A stretch of 38,231 nt of DNA. Source: Bacteroidales bacterium. Its GTDB lineage: Bacteria > Bacteroidota > Bacteroidia > Bacteroidales > UBA932. The stretch is from assembly GCA_024401945.1 (NCBI GenBank), contig JAKSKC010000002.1:1-38231 (forward strand), in the 5' to 3' direction. Under the pieces are notes generated by a model that was not told where the DNA came from, made no database searches, and saw only the letters and a list, made by a program, of their open reading frames with translations. The position numbers and the translations under genes are program-made. Shown piece after piece: positions 14,999 through 22,901 of the stretch. The number at the start of each line of letters is the position of its first letter. The stretch's first letter is position 1.

Positions 14999-16537
14999 AT
15001 GCTGGTACACGTCAAATCAGCCAAATGCACAGGCATCGAGGCCGTCAAGGTTACGGTTGAGATCGATATCGTCCCCGGCATAGGCACATACATTGTCGGG
15101 CTTGCGGATACCGCCGTCAAGGAGAGTCTGCTGAGGACCTGCACCGCCCTGGGGAGCATCGGATTCAGGATTCCGGGTAAGAAAATCATCATCAACCTGG
15201 ATCCCGCCAACCTGCACAAGAAGGGCAGCGGGTATGACGCACCCATTGCAGTGGGGATAATCGCGGCTTCCGGGCAGTTGGAGCTGCCGCTTATGGACAG
15301 CTTCATAATTCTGGGGGAACTGGGGCTGAACGGTGAACTGAGAGCCATCCCGGGGGCGATCTGCTTTGCGGAACTCGCCGCAGCCGAAGGATGCAAAGGC
15401 ATAATCCTTCCCGCCGAATCTGCAACGGAAGCGGCCGGAATCGAAGGGACGGCCATCTACGGAGCACACAATCTGAAGGATATACTGAAAATCCTTTCGG
15501 GAGAGGAGGACTGCGGGGATCTGCTCGCAGGAAAGACGGCTGATCCGGCAATCCCTCCGGCCGGGAACGACAGTTTCCCGGACTTCTCGGATATGCTGGG
15601 ACAGGAAGGCGCCAAAAGGGGTATGGAGATAGCGGCGGCAGGGAATCACAATGTAATCCTCATAGGCCCGCCGGGCTCGGGGAAAACCTCCCTGGCCAGG
15701 GCACTATCCGGCATACTGCCGCCCCCGACTAAAGAAGAATCGCTGATGATCAGCAAGATATGGTCGATATCAGGCAAGAAACCATCCGGCACCGGATTCA
15801 TTTCGCAGAGACCGTTCCGGGCACCGCACTACTCCATCTCGGCAGGGGGTCTCATAGGAGGAGGGGGCGCTGACTTCATAATCCCCGGTGAAGTCAGTCT
15901 GGCACACAACGGAGTTCTTTTCCTCGATGAATTCGGGCAGATGCCGAAAAGCATGATGGAGGCGCTCAGGGGGCCGCTTGAAGACAGGAAAGTCACCGTG
16001 TCAAGGATCAGGTCAAAGAACGAGTATCCTGCATCTTTTATGTTCGTGGCCGCCTCAAATCCCTGTCCCTGCGGTTATTACGGGCAGGATGACAGGTGCT
16101 GCTGCACCGTTGCGCAGAGGCTCAATTACCTCGCGAGGCTCAGCGGGCCTGTCCAGGACCGCATCGACCTCCATCTATGGATGAGCGCAGCTACCCCATC
16201 GGCCCTGGGCAGGAACGAACGGGGCGAAAGCAGCGCCGTCATTGCAGAAAGGGTCAGAAGGGCCCGTGAGATACAGCAGAAGCGCTTCGCTTCGGAAGAT
16301 ATCCTCACAAACTCGCAGATGAACAACCGGCAGATTGAGAGGTTCTGCCCTCTTTCAAGGGAATGTTCGGAACTGCTCGGAAGGCTTATGGAGTCCCAGG
16401 GACTGTCAATGAGGGCTTATTTCAGAATCATAAGGGTGGCCAGGACCATCGCCGACATTGCCGGGGAGGAAAAAATAAGCCCGCAACACCTTGCTGAGGC
16501 TGCGGGCTATCGCTTTCTGGATAAAGCCAAATTATGA
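14999..16537 (+). CDS. YifB/ComM family Mg-chelatase-like AAA ATPase
   Basis: 512-aa AAA+ protein. The N-terminal ChlI-type domain (MLVHVKSAKCTGIEAVKV and PIAVGIIAASGQ) is followed by a Mg-chelatase AAA core with Walker A GPPGSGKTS, Walker B LFLDEFGQMP and a cysteine-containing SNPCPCGYYG segment, then the C-terminal helical domain (LSMRAYFRIIRVARTIADIAG). ComM, the studied homologue, is a hexameric helicase promoting branch migration in natural transformation. I start at the ATG at 14999, one base after the lipoprotein stop, because MLV-V matches family N-termini; the upstream ATG at 14963 would overlap that gene. The stop abuts the stop of the convergent hydrolase gene. Confidence 0.93.
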   Translation: MLVHVKSAKCTGIEAVKVTVEIDIVPGIGTYIVGLADTAVKESLLRTCTALGSIGFRIPGKKIIINLDPANLHKKGSGYDAPIAVGIIAASGQLELPLMDSFIILGELGLNGELRAIPGAICFAELAAAEGCKGIILPAESATEAAGIEGTAIYGAHNLKDILKILSGEEDCGDLLAGKTADPAIPPAGNDSFPDFSDMLGQEGAKRGMEIAAAGNHNVILIGPPGSGKTSLARALSGILPPPTKEESLMISKIWSISGKKPSGTGFISQRPFRAPHYSISAGGLIGGGGADFIIPGEVSLAHNGVLFLDEFGQMPKSMMEALRGPLEDRKVTVSRIRSKNEYPASFMFVAASNPCPCGYYGQDDRCCCTVAQRLNYLARLSGPVQDRIDLHLWMSAATPSALGRNERGESSAVIAERVRRAREIQQKRFASEDILTNSQMNNRQIERFCPLSRECSELLGRLMESQGLSMRAYFRIIRVARTIADIAGEEKISPQHLAEAAGYRFLDKAKL

Positions 16538-17680
16538 TTACTCCTCAATGAAATACTTGTTCATCAAGGCTATGGCACCGTGAAGGATATTCTTTCCCTC
16601 GTATGTTGCGTGCCTGCAGCCGTTGCTGATAACTATGAACCCGTACTTCTCGGCAGGATTGAAGAACATCGCGCTGCGAAGACCGTATGCTCCTCCGGTG
16701 TGTCCTACAAGTTCCACCGGAGTGTAGCTTGTATCCCTCCAGAGGGCCAGCCCGTAGTGTTCCGGAGTGGAACGTTCCTCCTGCATATCCCTGGAATCCC
16801 AGCTCTTTATTATCCTTTTTCCGTTGACCGGGGATTTGCCGTAATTCATATGCATCATCATATATCTGGCGAGGTCGAGAGCTGAGATCTTCATTCCTCC
16901 CGTAGGTGAGAACAACGGTGTGTCATAGCCGAAGCGGTATGCGGCGATAGCGGCGCTGCGCGGTTCATAGGCCTCCTTCTGCTCGGCCATCTCGGTCCCG
17001 TTCCATTCATACAGCCTGGCGAACCTGCGGATATCGAGAGAGTCTACACAGTAACCTCCGTAAAGCCCCAGAGGTTCAAGGATGTGATGCACCACGTACT
17101 GGTCGAACCTCTCCCCTGACAGCTTCTCGATGAAAGATCCCGTAAGATTGAAATTGAGATTGCAGTATTCGTATCCCTCGCCAGGCTTGTAATCGTTGTA
17201 GCACCCGGCCCAGTCCGGGTTGGTGGCGGGGTTGATGACGTCCAGCGAGAAGTATCCTTCGTTATCATTGAGACTGGACGTATGGGACATAAGCATCTCA
17301 AGGGTGATTACCGTATCAGGATATTTGGGATTCCTTATCCTGAATCCGGCCAGGTCGCTGACGTCAGTGTCAAGGGTGACCTTGCCTTTTTCAATAAGCT
17401 GCATCATTGACGTCGCACTGAAGGACTTTGAAATGGAGGCTATCCTGAACATTGTCTCGTCCCTCACAGGCGTCTTTTCGGCAAGATTGCTGTAACCGAA
17501 ATTATGATTGTATATTATTCTGTTGTCCTTTACGACGACAACGCTGAGACCGACATTGCCTATCCCCCCGTTGAAAGCCGCCATCTCCTTTTCGAATTCC
17601 GATTCCACCGTATTCTGCTGGGCTGCGGCAGGGAGCAACGCCAGAACAATGGCAGCAAGTGCCAGAATCATCCTTTTCAT
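16538..17680 (-). CDS. Exported serine hydrolase of the class C beta-lactamase/PBP family
   Basis: 380 aa with a signal peptide (MKRMILALAAIVLALLPAAA). The serine active site shows SISK at residues 82-85 (SxxK), YCN at 172-174 (YxN) and GHTGG near 335 in the place of KTG. Such proteins range from esterases to D-aminopeptidases and penicillin-binding hydrolases; HTG instead of KTG is common in the non-resistance members, so I do not call it an antibiotic-resistance gene. It follows nrdG by 19 bases on the same strand and may share its transcript. The TAA abuts the yifB stop. Confidence 0.88.
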   Translation of the reverse strand: MKRMILALAAIVLALLPAAAQQNTVESEFEKEMAAFNGGIGNVGLSVVVVKDNRIIYNHNFGYSNLAEKTPVRDETMFRIASISKSFSATSMMQLIEKGKVTLDTDVSDLAGFRIRNPKYPDTVITLEMLMSHTSSLNDNEGYFSLDVINPATNPDWAGCYNDYKPGEGYEYCNLNFNLTGSFIEKLSGERFDQYVVHHILEPLGLYGGYCVDSLDIRRFARLYEWNGTEMAEQKEAYEPRSAAIAAYRFGYDTPLFSPTGGMKISALDLARYMMMHMNYGKSPVNGKRIIKSWDSRDMQEERSTPEHYGLALWRDTSYTPVELVGHTGGAYGLRSAMFFNPAEKYGFIVISNGCRHATYEGKNILHGAIALMNKYFIEE

Positions 17681-17699
17681 ATTGATTGCAATTCTGTTG

Positions 17700-18176
17700 T
17701 TAAAATATCTTCTTCTTGAAATCAGAGGTGTGATCCTCAGAACTGAAGGAATCCCCTTCCCTGATTATCCGGTAGAAACGCTGGTTCGTGGTCTCACTGT
17801 CGAGCGACCCGCACTCATCGATGTAAGGGCCGACCTTCAGAAAATCCAGAGCCTCGACTACAGGCGAGGCATTCTCCAGCGAACGTCCTGAATACCAGCA
17901 GGTTTTCATCCCGGGGAAAGTGGAACGGACCCAGAGCGCCAGTTCTCTGATATACATCGGGTCCGCATCCCCGCCCATAAAGGACACGCAGGTTATCCCA
18001 CGGATGTCACGGATCATTCTACACAGAGAGTCCTTGTCCAGTATCTCTCCAATGTCCTGTGACAGATAGGAAGAATGGCATCCAGGGCACTTGACCGGAC
18101 ACCCGCTGATGTTTATGGCCAGCGCTATCTCGTCAGGGACTTCCCTGAACACTACTCTGGTATCAACGAATTTCAC
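17700..18176 (-). CDS. nrdG: Anaerobic ribonucleoside-triphosphate reductase activating protein
   Basis: 158-aa radical-SAM activase that installs the glycyl radical on NrdD. The iron-sulfur motif is C26-PVK-C30-PG-C33 (CX3CX2C), followed by the SAM-side VSFMGGDADP. The start is GTG at 18176, whose first base is the last base of the nrdD TAG stop; there is no in-frame ATG before the cluster motif, so this start is firm. The one-base overlap shows translational coupling with nrdD. Confidence 0.95.
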   Translation of the reverse strand: MKFVDTRVVFREVPDEIALAINISGCPVKCPGCHSSYLSQDIGEILDKDSLCRMIRDIRGITCVSFMGGDADPMYIRELALWVRSTFPGMKTCWYSGRSLENASPVVEALDFLKVGPYIDECGSLDSETTNQRFYRIIREGDSFSSEDHTSDFKKKIF

Positions 18177-20332
18177 TATTTGATCTCCTTGGCATAGAAG
18201 CGCTTGAGAGCTTCCGCCTTGCGGTATTTGTCGAAATCGTCAACAGGACGGAGGAAGCCGATGACCCTGGTCCACTGACGCATAGGCGATCCGCACTTAG
18301 GGCATACGTCAAGAGGCTGCTTGACAATATGATGACACTCCTCGTTGGTGCACTCGCTGTTAGGGACGTTGAATGTGAAATAGGAAGTCCCCTGCTCGAT
18401 GGCGTAGTCGATGAGCATCATATACTGATGCTTGCTGAGATGCTCTGAAAGGTTGCAGTGCAGACCGACTCCTCCGTCAAGAAGTTCGGTGAACTCCCTT
18501 CCGTGGAGCTTGAACTTGTCGAGGACGGATGTTTCCGGGTCATCCGCAAGATAGAAATATGAATTGTAGAGAACCCTGTCCTCAGGCACCCAGTATCCTT
18601 CAGCCTTGTCCCAGTTGTAGTTCTTTGAGCTGAGGCCTTCGGCCGGAACGAATTCCTGGTTGAAAAGGAAGTTCTTCTCGCTGTGGAGCTTGTTCTGCTC
18701 GCTGATGGTTCCCGTCACAAGACGGCAGAAGGCCATATAGTCCTTGTTGTAGCTGCACTTGAGTCCGACGAATTCGGCCGCCTCGTTGATACCGTTCTCC
18801 CCGATGGTGCTGTACAGCTTGTTCATCTTGATGTATCCCGCCTTTGAGGCGTTGAGCATCCCGGCCTTCTCGGTTTCATAGAGAAGGGTCTTGTATGCCT
18901 TATGGTACTTGTAAACCCTTTCAAGGATAGCCACCAGATACTGCTTGAAGTCTCCTGAGAGCTCATTCCAGTTCTCCTGGACAAAAGTTCTATCAAGCTC
19001 CTTGGACTTCGCCCAGTCCTGGATGATGCGGTTCAGGTTCAAAGTGATCACGTTCGCACTTCCCGTCTGGACTCCGGTAAGTCCGTTGGTGAAGGTGAAC
19101 ACGTTCTCCGTTATCTCGTTGCGCAGACGGCAGCAGCTGGCAAGACCGTTCGGGTTGTCAGATATGTAGGTGAAGAACGAATGTCCCTCCGCGTACATCT
19201 CCGCCGTGAAATTCTTGTAATCCTGGTCGAGTATGTCACTGCCGTTGGAAAGAAGCGCCATTGTCTCCACCGGGAAGGTGAGAAGGGTCTTGGAACGCTC
19301 CTTGTTGAACCATTTCATGAACGTCTTCTGGAGGAATGAGACCCTCTCCCAGCTCGGCTTGCTGCCGTCAGGGAAGCAGAAATCGTCAAACAGCGCGTGC
19401 CAGTAATTGCAGTCATAATAGCTGATGTTGGTGAACGGGGACTGGTAGCTGCGGTTTCCTGCCGGCTGGTTGATGCCGTATACGATCTGCTGGAATGACT
19501 GCTGGAGAGTCTGGAGGATGTTCCGCTCCGGCATAAGTGAAACAACTTCGTCACAACGCAGATGGTAATCCTCTCCGAAATCCTTTACGCAGTAGTAGTC
19601 CATCACATTGAAGAACTCTCCGAAAGCCACGGCACCCTTGCACTGTGCGGAAAGCAGGAAGGCGAGGTTGCAGAACTGCCCGCAGAAGCTGCTGATATTC
19701 TTCGGAGCCGTTGCTCCGAGACCGTCCAGTCCGGAAGTTCCGTCAAGCACAAACGGATACAGGGACACTGCCTCGCAATAGTTCTTCACGGCCGGTGAGG
19801 AAGCCTCGTCGTGAACATAGATGCAATGATGGAGAAGGTCGGCTTCGTACTGGTCGGCGACCTCAGGATAAATCTCCTTGAGTTTCTTCTTCATCCTGTA
19901 GCGCTGGATCTGCCTGTTGAGCGTCTTGTAGACCTCACCGTCCAGATTGGCCACGTTCTTTATGGCAACGTTCGCGTTGGCATCCGTCTCGGAAGACGTC
20001 GCCGCGTTGTCACAGGACTTGGCGTAATTGTCCATATAGTCCACCCTTTCCTTGATGAAACGGAGATCCTTATGCTTGTCACGGTAGATGATGTAAGCCC
20101 TGGCCTCGCTGAAATACTTGTCGTACATCAGCTGGTTCTCAACTATGTCCTGGAGCTGTTCGACACGGAAGGTGTAATCCTGGTTGAACATGCTCAACAT
20201 GTGGAGAAGGTTCTCAAGGAACGAATCCGGAGCTTGTGTCTTGCCACAGGCAACGAAGGCAGAATTGACAGCCTTTTCTATTTTCGAGAAATCGAAATTC
20301 TGGATTTCCCCGTTTCTTTTGATTACTTTCAT
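18176..20332 (-). CDS. nrdD: Anaerobic ribonucleoside-triphosphate reductase
   Basis: 718-aa class III reductase making deoxyribonucleotides without oxygen. It has an N-terminal ATP-cone (KVIKRNGEIQNFDFSKIEKAV), the catalytic barrel, a C-terminal zinc site (NSECTNEECHH and VCPKCGSPM) and the glycyl-radical loop RVIGFLRPV, with the radical glycine near residue 692. The length matches the family. Its presence with nrdG marks an anaerobic lifestyle. The leader region upstream is about 260 bp and carries two DnaA-box-like sites; no clear TAnnTTTG promoter was identified. Confidence 0.96.
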   Translation of the reverse strand: MKVIKRNGEIQNFDFSKIEKAVNSAFVACGKTQAPDSFLENLLHMLSMFNQDYTFRVEQLQDIVENQLMYDKYFSEARAYIIYRDKHKDLRFIKERVDYMDNYAKSCDNAATSSETDANANVAIKNVANLDGEVYKTLNRQIQRYRMKKKLKEIYPEVADQYEADLLHHCIYVHDEASSPAVKNYCEAVSLYPFVLDGTSGLDGLGATAPKNISSFCGQFCNLAFLLSAQCKGAVAFGEFFNVMDYYCVKDFGEDYHLRCDEVVSLMPERNILQTLQQSFQQIVYGINQPAGNRSYQSPFTNISYYDCNYWHALFDDFCFPDGSKPSWERVSFLQKTFMKWFNKERSKTLLTFPVETMALLSNGSDILDQDYKNFTAEMYAEGHSFFTYISDNPNGLASCCRLRNEITENVFTFTNGLTGVQTGSANVITLNLNRIIQDWAKSKELDRTFVQENWNELSGDFKQYLVAILERVYKYHKAYKTLLYETEKAGMLNASKAGYIKMNKLYSTIGENGINEAAEFVGLKCSYNKDYMAFCRLVTGTISEQNKLHSEKNFLFNQEFVPAEGLSSKNYNWDKAEGYWVPEDRVLYNSYFYLADDPETSVLDKFKLHGREFTELLDGGVGLHCNLSEHLSKHQYMMLIDYAIEQGTSYFTFNVPNSECTNEECHHIVKQPLDVCPKCGSPMRQWTRVIGFLRPVDDFDKYRKAEALKRFYAKEIK

Positions 20333-20419
20333 GGAAAGGTTGTGTGCTTTGTGTTATACTTCCAACATGGTAAATGGGTGGCTAATTTAGTGCAATTTGT
20401 GCTTACGAATGAAATAAAC

Positions 20420-20449
20420 TTATCAACAAAAAGCCTTCACTTTTCCACA
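20420..20449. promoter_or_regulatory. Pair of near-consensus DnaA-box-like sites upstream of nrdD
   Basis: On the plus strand, TTATCAACA (20420-20428) and TTTTCCACA (20441-20449) each differ by one base from TTATCCACA and are 12 bases apart in the same orientation. They lie in the 260-bp AT-rich gap between nrdD and tRNA-Ala. nrd genes of other bacteria can be controlled by DnaA, so a regulatory role is possible; two one-mismatch sites could also be chance. Confidence 0.3.
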
Positions 20450-20548
20450 ATCGCGAGCGCAGACCGATACCTTGCGGATTTAAATTTTGACGCCTGTTTT
20501 TATGAAACAAAACTGTTGCAAAGGGTGGTGATAAAAAATCAAAATAAA

Positions 20549-20581
20549 TTTGGGATTTTATCAAAATAATACCTACCTTTG
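20549..20581 (+). promoter_or_regulatory. Promoter of tRNA-Ala
   Basis: TACCTTTG at 20574-20581 is a perfect -7 box, with TTTG at 20549-20552 upstream (21-base spacer, slightly longer than 19). The tRNA starts 14 bases downstream. Confidence 0.75.
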
Positions 20582-20594
20582 CAATCTCGAAAAC

Positions 20595-20667
20595 GGGGGT
20601 ATAGCTCAGTTGGTAGAGCACCTGCTTTGCAAGCAGGGGGTCAAGAGTTCGAATCTCTTTATCTCCA
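20595..20667 (+). tRNA. tRNA-Ala (anticodon UGC)
   Basis: A 73-base cloverleaf. Acceptor GGGGGTA pairs with TATCTCC (two G-T pairs), the D arm holds AGCTCAGTTGGTAGAGC, the anticodon stem CCTGC/GCAGG encloses TTTGCAA with anticodon TGC, and the T arm encloses GTTCGAATC. The discriminator is A and the CCA is not encoded. It stands alone, not in an rRNA spacer. Confidence 0.96.
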
Positions 20668-20675
20668 CAAACCAA

Positions 20676-20706
20676 AAAAACTCGTCATCACAGATGACGG
20701 GTTTTT
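20676..20706 (+). terminator. Intrinsic terminator after tRNA-Ala
   Basis: Arms at 20676-20689 and 20693-20706 (core CTCGTCATC/GATGACGGG, three-base loop) run into TTTTTT. A strong rho-independent terminator nine bases past the tRNA. Confidence 0.88.
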
Positions 20707-20735
20707 TGTTTGTATGCGGTAGAATCCGTATTCCC

Positions 20736-20929
20736 CTACCTCGGTTCGATGTGCTCCGGAGTTCTGAGGTATGGGCGGTCACCCGCATTGGCACTTGAAT
20801 CGGTTTTGTAGGAATAATATGCCTGCGCAACGGCATTGCCGCCTCCCAAAACTTTCCAACCTGCAGGGATATAGCTGTCGCCATGCTTGATTTCCAGGCC
20901 TTCCGGACACTCGAAAGTACCCTCAGCAT
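20736..20929 (-). pseudogene. Start-less coding-like fragment downstream of the PP2C gene
   Basis: The minus strand carries an open frame ending at TAG 20736 that translates as protein-like sequence (GTFECPEGLEIKHGDSYIPAG, then WKVLGGGNAVAQAYYSYKTD). It extends into the 3' end of the PP2C gene in another frame but contains no ATG, GTG or TTG before an in-frame stop. It may be the end of a second gene that lost its start, or a former C-terminal extension of the phosphatase cut off by a second frameshift. I do not recognise the family. It could also be a chance open frame. Confidence 0.35.
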
Positions 20930-21982
20930 TTACACCTGCAAGCCATTCATCGGGCCGATGAATTCTATTGACAGCATCGTGATATCATCATTCTGCTCCG
21001 CACCGGATGTATGGATCCTGACGGAATCATATACATTTTCCACATATCCCTTCGCACCGGTAACGGACTGTTTGATCGACCGTTCAAATGCTTCACGGGT
21101 TGCATCGTCACCAAAGAGATCCTTGTTTGCATTCTCAGCCTCAGTGACTCCATCCGTATAAAGGAGGATGACGTCCCCGGGATCAAGGTCGATGCTCTCG
21201 CTCATATATGGGAAGTCTTCCATGACTCCTATCGCCAGGTTTCTTTTCATAACGTGAGCAAAATGGACATCGAATGTACCATCCGGCTTCGTCCTTTTGA
21301 CCAGAGGGGTGTTGTGACCGCCATTGCAATACTCAAGATGCCCGGTCGTAAGGTCAAGTATGCCGAGGAAATAAGTGCAGAACATATTGTTTACATTTCC
21401 TTCAGCTATGGTATTGTTGATAGAGCCGACAATTTCGTCAGGCTCATCCTTCTGCATGGCCACATTCCGGAAGAGAGAACGGATGACGGCCATATACAAC
21501 GCCGCAGGGACTCCCTTGCCCGATACGTCACCGAGGCAGAAGAAGAGTTTTCCATCACGGATGAAATAATCATACAGGTCTCCTCCGACACTCTTCGCTG
21601 ACTTCTGGAAACCATAAATATCCAGGTCACTTCGGTCAGGGAATGCAGGATAGGACTTCGGAAGCATATCCATCTGTATGGCGGAAGCTACCTTCAGCTC
21701 ATTCTCCATTCCTGCCTTGGCAATGCTCACGCTCTGAAGGTTCCTGAAAATCAGAAGGAGGCTCAGTACCATGACAAGAATACTGATAAGCGCGATGATT
21801 GTGGTGCTGTGCTTCATCCTGTTCACTCCACCATAGACCTCTTTCTCCGGGCACTGGATTGTAACCATCCAGCCCGTGCGTTCAATCGGGGCGAAATAGA
21901 AAAGTGACTTCTCCCCGTTTGCCACGATTCGGAAACATCGATTTCCTGACGTTTTCATCAAAGACACAATCCTCTGATTCAT
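20930..21982 (-). CDS. SpoIIE/PP2C-type phosphatase, C-terminal part of a frameshifted gene
   Basis: Second piece of a membrane sensor phosphatase. It supplies the end of the sensor (NGEKSLFYFAPIERTGWMVT), a membrane helix (TTIIALISILVMVLSLLLIF) and the PP2C-like SpoIIE domain: MDMLPKSYPAF, the metal-binding VGGDLYDYF, GDVSGKGVPAALYM, LLYTDGVTEAEN and NDDITML. Such phosphatases act on anti-sigma-factor antagonists or similar partners. The homologous reading continues from the upstream piece through a one-base shift near 21931-21932, so residues before that point are out of frame and the ATG at 21982 is probably not a natural start. No STAS or RsbW gene is adjacent. Confidence 0.8.
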   Translation of the reverse strand: MNQRIVSLMKTSGNRCFRIVANGEKSLFYFAPIERTGWMVTIQCPEKEVYGGVNRMKHSTTIIALISILVMVLSLLLIFRNLQSVSIAKAGMENELKVASAIQMDMLPKSYPAFPDRSDLDIYGFQKSAKSVGGDLYDYFIRDGKLFFCLGDVSGKGVPAALYMAVIRSLFRNVAMQKDEPDEIVGSINNTIAEGNVNNMFCTYFLGILDLTTGHLEYCNGGHNTPLVKRTKPDGTFDVHFAHVMKRNLAIGVMEDFPYMSESIDLDPGDVILLYTDGVTEAENANKDLFGDDATREAFERSIKQSVTGAKGYVENVYDSVRIHTSGAEQNDDITMLSIEFIGPMNGLQV

Positions 21983-22763
21983 TCACCTCATCCGGTGTCC
22001 GCAAAAGATAGGAATCATTGGGATGGGAGATAAATCTGAAGGAATTGTCAAGCATCGTCACCGTTGCCCCCGGATATGGCGAAACCTCCTTGGACTTGGA
22101 GCTGAAAGCCTCTGTGTCTATATCCACTGCTATGACAGCGAACTTATTCCCACCGACAAATATGGGAATGGTGTAGGACGCTATGACGTGACCTATGCTG
22201 GAATCGCGGAAAGGACTGACCCAGCAGGCCCGTTTCAATTTATTCGGAACAATGTACCACTCCCACTCAAAGCTGTTTGTAATCATTCCCAGGTCCAGTT
22301 GTTCGAAGTCTCCGGACAGACGGGTCACATATGGCGTAAATCCGTATGTGCTTTCAATATCGGAATACACGCTGGGTTCGAATTCAATGGCAATACCGCA
22401 GATTAGAGGATTGGCCTCCATGAATTGATGGATATAAAGGAAGCACTCCTCAGGAGTAGGGCGGATAAACACAGGGTCAAGTTCGACATACGAGCCATAG
22501 ATGTCATCGCTCACACATTTGCCGAACATATTGCTGCAGAAAGCAAATCCCGCATCTTCTATGCGCTGGAGATGACCGTCAACATAAGCTTCGAGGTAGT
22601 TTATCTGGCTTTGGACCTTTGCATCCACTTCTTTGGTGACTTCCTGCCTTGCAATAGTCAGACTCAAGCCGAAGCCCAATGTAAACACAACTCCACCAAG
22701 GAGCATGATCCACAGGGCCACATTGGCTATTGCCTTGAAACTTAGTATTCTGTTTTTAGCCAT
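21882..22763 (-). CDS. Cache-like sensor domain, N-terminal part of the frameshifted PP2C gene
   Basis: First piece of the same gene. A membrane helix near residues 12-35 (ANVALWIMLLGGVVFTLGFG) is followed by an extracytoplasmic sensor with double-Cache features: AYVDGHLQRIEDAG, CGIAIEFEPSVY, YIVPNKLKRACWVSPFRDSS, YTIPIFVGGNKFAVIAVDID. The frame stays in register to VRKSMF; after that it diverges (PNRGKRGEVTFLFRPD, then stop). Reading one base further restores RIVANGEKSLFYF. The ATG at 22763 follows a TATTTTTG box by about 38 bases. The whole gene would encode about 610 aa. Confidence 0.8.
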   Translation of the reverse strand: MAKNRILSFKAIANVALWIMLLGGVVFTLGFGLSLTIARQEVTKEVDAKVQSQINYLEAYVDGHLQRIEDAGFAFCSNMFGKCVSDDIYGSYVELDPVFIRPTPEECFLYIHQFMEANPLICGIAIEFEPSVYSDIESTYGFTPYVTRLSGDFEQLDLGMITNSFEWEWYIVPNKLKRACWVSPFRDSSIGHVIASYTIPIFVGGNKFAVIAVDIDTEAFSSKSKEVSPYPGATVTMLDNSFRFISHPNDSYLLRTPDEVNESEDCVFDENVRKSMFPNRGKRGEVTFLFRPD

Positions 22764-22801
22764 ATCAATATTCCATTTCCTTTACGGAAGAACACATCAC
22801 G

Positions 22802-22809
22802 CAAAAATA
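22802..22809 (-). promoter_or_regulatory. Bacteroidetes -7 box for the sensor phosphatase gene
   Basis: The minus strand reads TATTTTTG, matching TAnnTTTG, leaving a leader of about 30 bases that includes a purine-rich AAAGGAAATGGAA stretch. Confidence 0.55.
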
Positions 22810-22845
22810 AAAAAACTTTCTGAAAGATGCAGAGGGAGGAACTGA

Positions 22846-22875
22846 ATATCCCCGCATCTGACGGTGCGGGGATAT
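22846..22875 (-). terminator. Hairpin after the GGGtGRT gene
   Basis: Perfect 11-base inverted repeat ATATCCCCGCA/TGCGGGGATAT with an eight-base loop, 27 bases past the stop. A U-tract is weak (ATTCAG on the minus strand), so it may be a terminator or an mRNA-stabilising 3' hairpin. Confidence 0.65.
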
Positions 22876-22901
22876 ATCTTAGGATTTATGTAACCTTCTG
22901 A

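Noticed and set aside
13960..15456. 498-codon minus-strand open frame over the lipoprotein and yifB
   Set aside because: It crosses two well-supported plus-strand genes, and its translation is low-complexity Ser/Pro/Gly without domains.
16538..17680. Antibiotic-resistance beta-lactamase
   Set aside because: The class C fold is present, but KTG is replaced by HTG and there is no ampR-like neighbour; most such proteins are housekeeping hydrolases.
20333..20594. Replication origin
   Set aside because: Only two imperfect DnaA boxes, no dnaA gene and no box cluster.
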